DNA from: Sporopachydermia quercuum
Lineage: Eukaryota > Ascomycota > Sporopachydermiomycetes > Sporopachydermiales > Sporopachydermiaceae
Direction of reading: 5' to 3'
Length of the DNA stretch: 64,000 nucleotides
Assembly: GCA_001599295.1 (NCBI GenBank)
Contig: BCGN01000005.1
Location: 186,001-250,000 of the forward strand
Below are positions 62,846 to 64,000 of this stretch, one piece after another (within the stretch, counting starts at the first letter, position 1; every line of letters begins with the position of its first letter). The notes below the pieces were generated by a model. The model saw nothing but the letters and a program-made list of their open reading frames with translations. It made no database searches and was not told the DNA's origin. The translations under genes and the position numbers were made by a program.

Positions 62846-64000
62846 ATGCCTCCTTATAAACCACAGTACAATAGGCAAAACAACCTACCGTACCAGCGAC
62901 CAAATACAAATGAACAGTTCAATCACCATCAATACAATAAACAAAGATTTCAAGAGCAATTAGCTAACGATAGATCAGACAGAAACATACAAGATCAAGG
63001 AAATAGTGATAATGGCAGAAATACAGGAAATAGCAGTAACTACAACAATATCAACAGTAACAATGCCAATGCCGATAGTAATGCTATCAACGACAAAGAG
63101 AATAGAAGATTCACATTAAGAAGAACAGTTGATCATTCAAATACGTTTGGCCGATGGTGGGTTCAAAAAGCAATTGGTAGAAATAATCAACAAATAGGCA
63201 CAATTCGACCGGAAGGCTCCTATTTGATTGACCTTTTACCTCCGTTAGCATATAATGATCAAGCAATGAATGACATACATACAAAGTTTGTTCACCTGAG
63301 TTCAAATAAAGCCAAACATTCAATTCATGCCGTGAAATTCACACCAGAAGGTAGAAGAGTTGTAGTTGGTAGTCATTCCGGTGAATTCACTCTCTGGAAT
63401 GGTATGTCTTTCAATTTCGAATCGATCATGCAAGCTCATGAGTCATCTATATTGAAACTAGCTTACTCCAATAATGACGATTGGTTACTTTCCTCATCTT
63501 CAGACGGTATAGTGAAATACTGGCAGCCAAATTTCAATAACGTGAAGATTATAAAAGCACACACAAACGCTGTTAACGATATAGCTTTTTCTCCTAACGA
63601 TTCGAAATTTGCTACTGTGTCAGACGATAGTAATGTTAAGATATGGAGTTTTAGCAATGCTACAGAAGAACAGACGTTGTCTGATCACCATTGGGATGTT
63701 AAATGCGTCGATTGGCATCCACATCTTGGTTTGGTTGTTAGTGGGTCAAAAGATAATTTAATAAAACTATGGGATCCTCGGACAGGAAGATCAATTACGA
63801 CCATTCACGGATTCAAAAATACTATATCCAAAGTGAAGTTTCAACCCACAGGCAGTAAACGATTACTGGCAGCGGTGTCTCGTGATAGGTCAGGTAAAAT
63901 ATTTGATATAAGAAAGATGAAGGATCTCATAGTATTGAAAGGTCATGATTCTGATATCAGTTCTGTTGTATGGCATCCTATACACTCCAATTTAATTACA
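62846..64000 (+). CDS. PFS2: polyadenylation factor subunit Pfs2, WD repeats (partial, cut by window end)
   Basis: WD-repeat subunit of the cleavage and polyadenylation factor (WDR33 in animals), which helps bind the polyadenylation signal. 385 codons are present from the ATG at 62846 ([20 protein letters not shown]), in frame to the last base. An Asn/Gln-rich N-terminus (about 1-85) is followed by the family block [21 protein letters not shown]...[19 protein letters not shown] blades come next: [122 protein letters not shown]. The gene continues beyond position 64000. Confidence 0.95.
   Translation, partial: MPPYKPQYNRQNNLPYQRPNTNEQFNHHQYNKQRFQEQLANDRSDRNIQDQGNSDNGRNTGNSSNYNNINSNNANADSNAINDKENRRFTLRRTVDHSNTFGRWWVQKAIGRNNQQIGTIRPEGSYLIDLLPPLAYNDQAMNDIHTKFVHLSSNKAKHSIHAVKFTPEGRRVVVGSHSGEFTLWNGMSFNFESIMQAHESSILKLAYSNNDDWLLSSSSDGIVKYWQPNFNNVKIIKAHTNAVNDIAFSPNDSKFATVSDDSNVKIWSFSNATEEQTLSDHHWDVKCVDWHPHLGLVVSGSKDNLIKLWDPRTGRSITTIHGFKNTISKVKFQPTGSKRLLAAVSRDRSGKIFDIRKMKDLIVLKGHDSDISSVVWHPIHSNLIT

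Overview
This is a 64 kb piece of a nuclear chromosome from a budding yeast (Saccharomycotina). It is AT-rich, with short to moderate intergenic gaps and about 30 protein genes on both strands. Nearly all identifiable genes are single-copy housekeeping orthologues of Saccharomyces cerevisiae genes. About half carry introns, and I could place about 24 introns by aligning exon edges to conserved protein families. Introns are mostly 50-210 nt, lie near gene starts, begin GTAAGT, GTATGT or GTATGA, and carry TACTAAC, TTCTAAC or TATTAAC branch sites. That density, together with a Cep57/Ppc89-type spindle-pole gene that S. cerevisiae lacks, points to an intron-rich, probably early-diverging lineage. 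CUG encodes leucine at conserved positions in SMD1 and TMA16, which argues against the CUG-Ser and CUG-Ala clades. I cannot name the species. No rRNA, tRNA, CRISPR array, transposon or LTR element was recognised.

Layout. 1-10 kb: TSC13 (-), SMD1 (+), PRP38 (-), MRPL25 (-), VPS28 (+), RPN12 (-), MOD5 (+). 11-24 kb: RIM20 (-), CEF1 (-), EFR3 (+), a CAF20-like eIF4E-binding protein (-), TMA16 (+). 24-30 kb: an unknown mitochondrial-type membrane protein (-), an orphan arginine-rich ORF (-), YTM1 (-). 31-38 kb: ERG12 (+), FSF1 (-), a possible microprotein (-), PPT2 (+), a coding-like exon of unknown parentage (-), SRP21 (+), SSH4 (-). 40-52 kb: a Ppc89/Cep57-like gene (+), ERG5 (+), an unknown coiled-coil gene (-), HNM1 (+), PAH1 (-). 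52-64 kb: a weak zinc-finger-like candidate (+), an unrecognised three-exon small gene (+), MCT1 (-), RSN1 (+), and the start of PFS2 (+), which is cut by the window end.

The genes are independent eukaryotic transcription units, not operons, but several share pathways. Pre-mRNA processing: SMD1, PRP38, CEF1, PFS2. Lipid metabolism: TSC13, ERG12, ERG5, PAH1, HNM1, and the mitochondrial type II fatty-acid genes PPT2 and MCT1. ESCRT and alkaline-pH signalling or cargo sorting: VPS28, RIM20, SSH4. Plasma-membrane lipid signalling: EFR3. HNM1 and PAH1, both tied to phosphatidylcholine synthesis, are convergent neighbours.

The window looks like ordinary core genome. I see no accessory island or obviously new system. 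The most interesting items are the unrecognised small spliced gene at 54.3 kb, the arginine-rich orphan at 27.5-28.1 kb, the spindle-pole gene, a coding-like orphan exon at 35.6-35.8 kb, a paired sterol-response-like motif upstream of ERG5, and several short tandem or inverted repeats in promoters.
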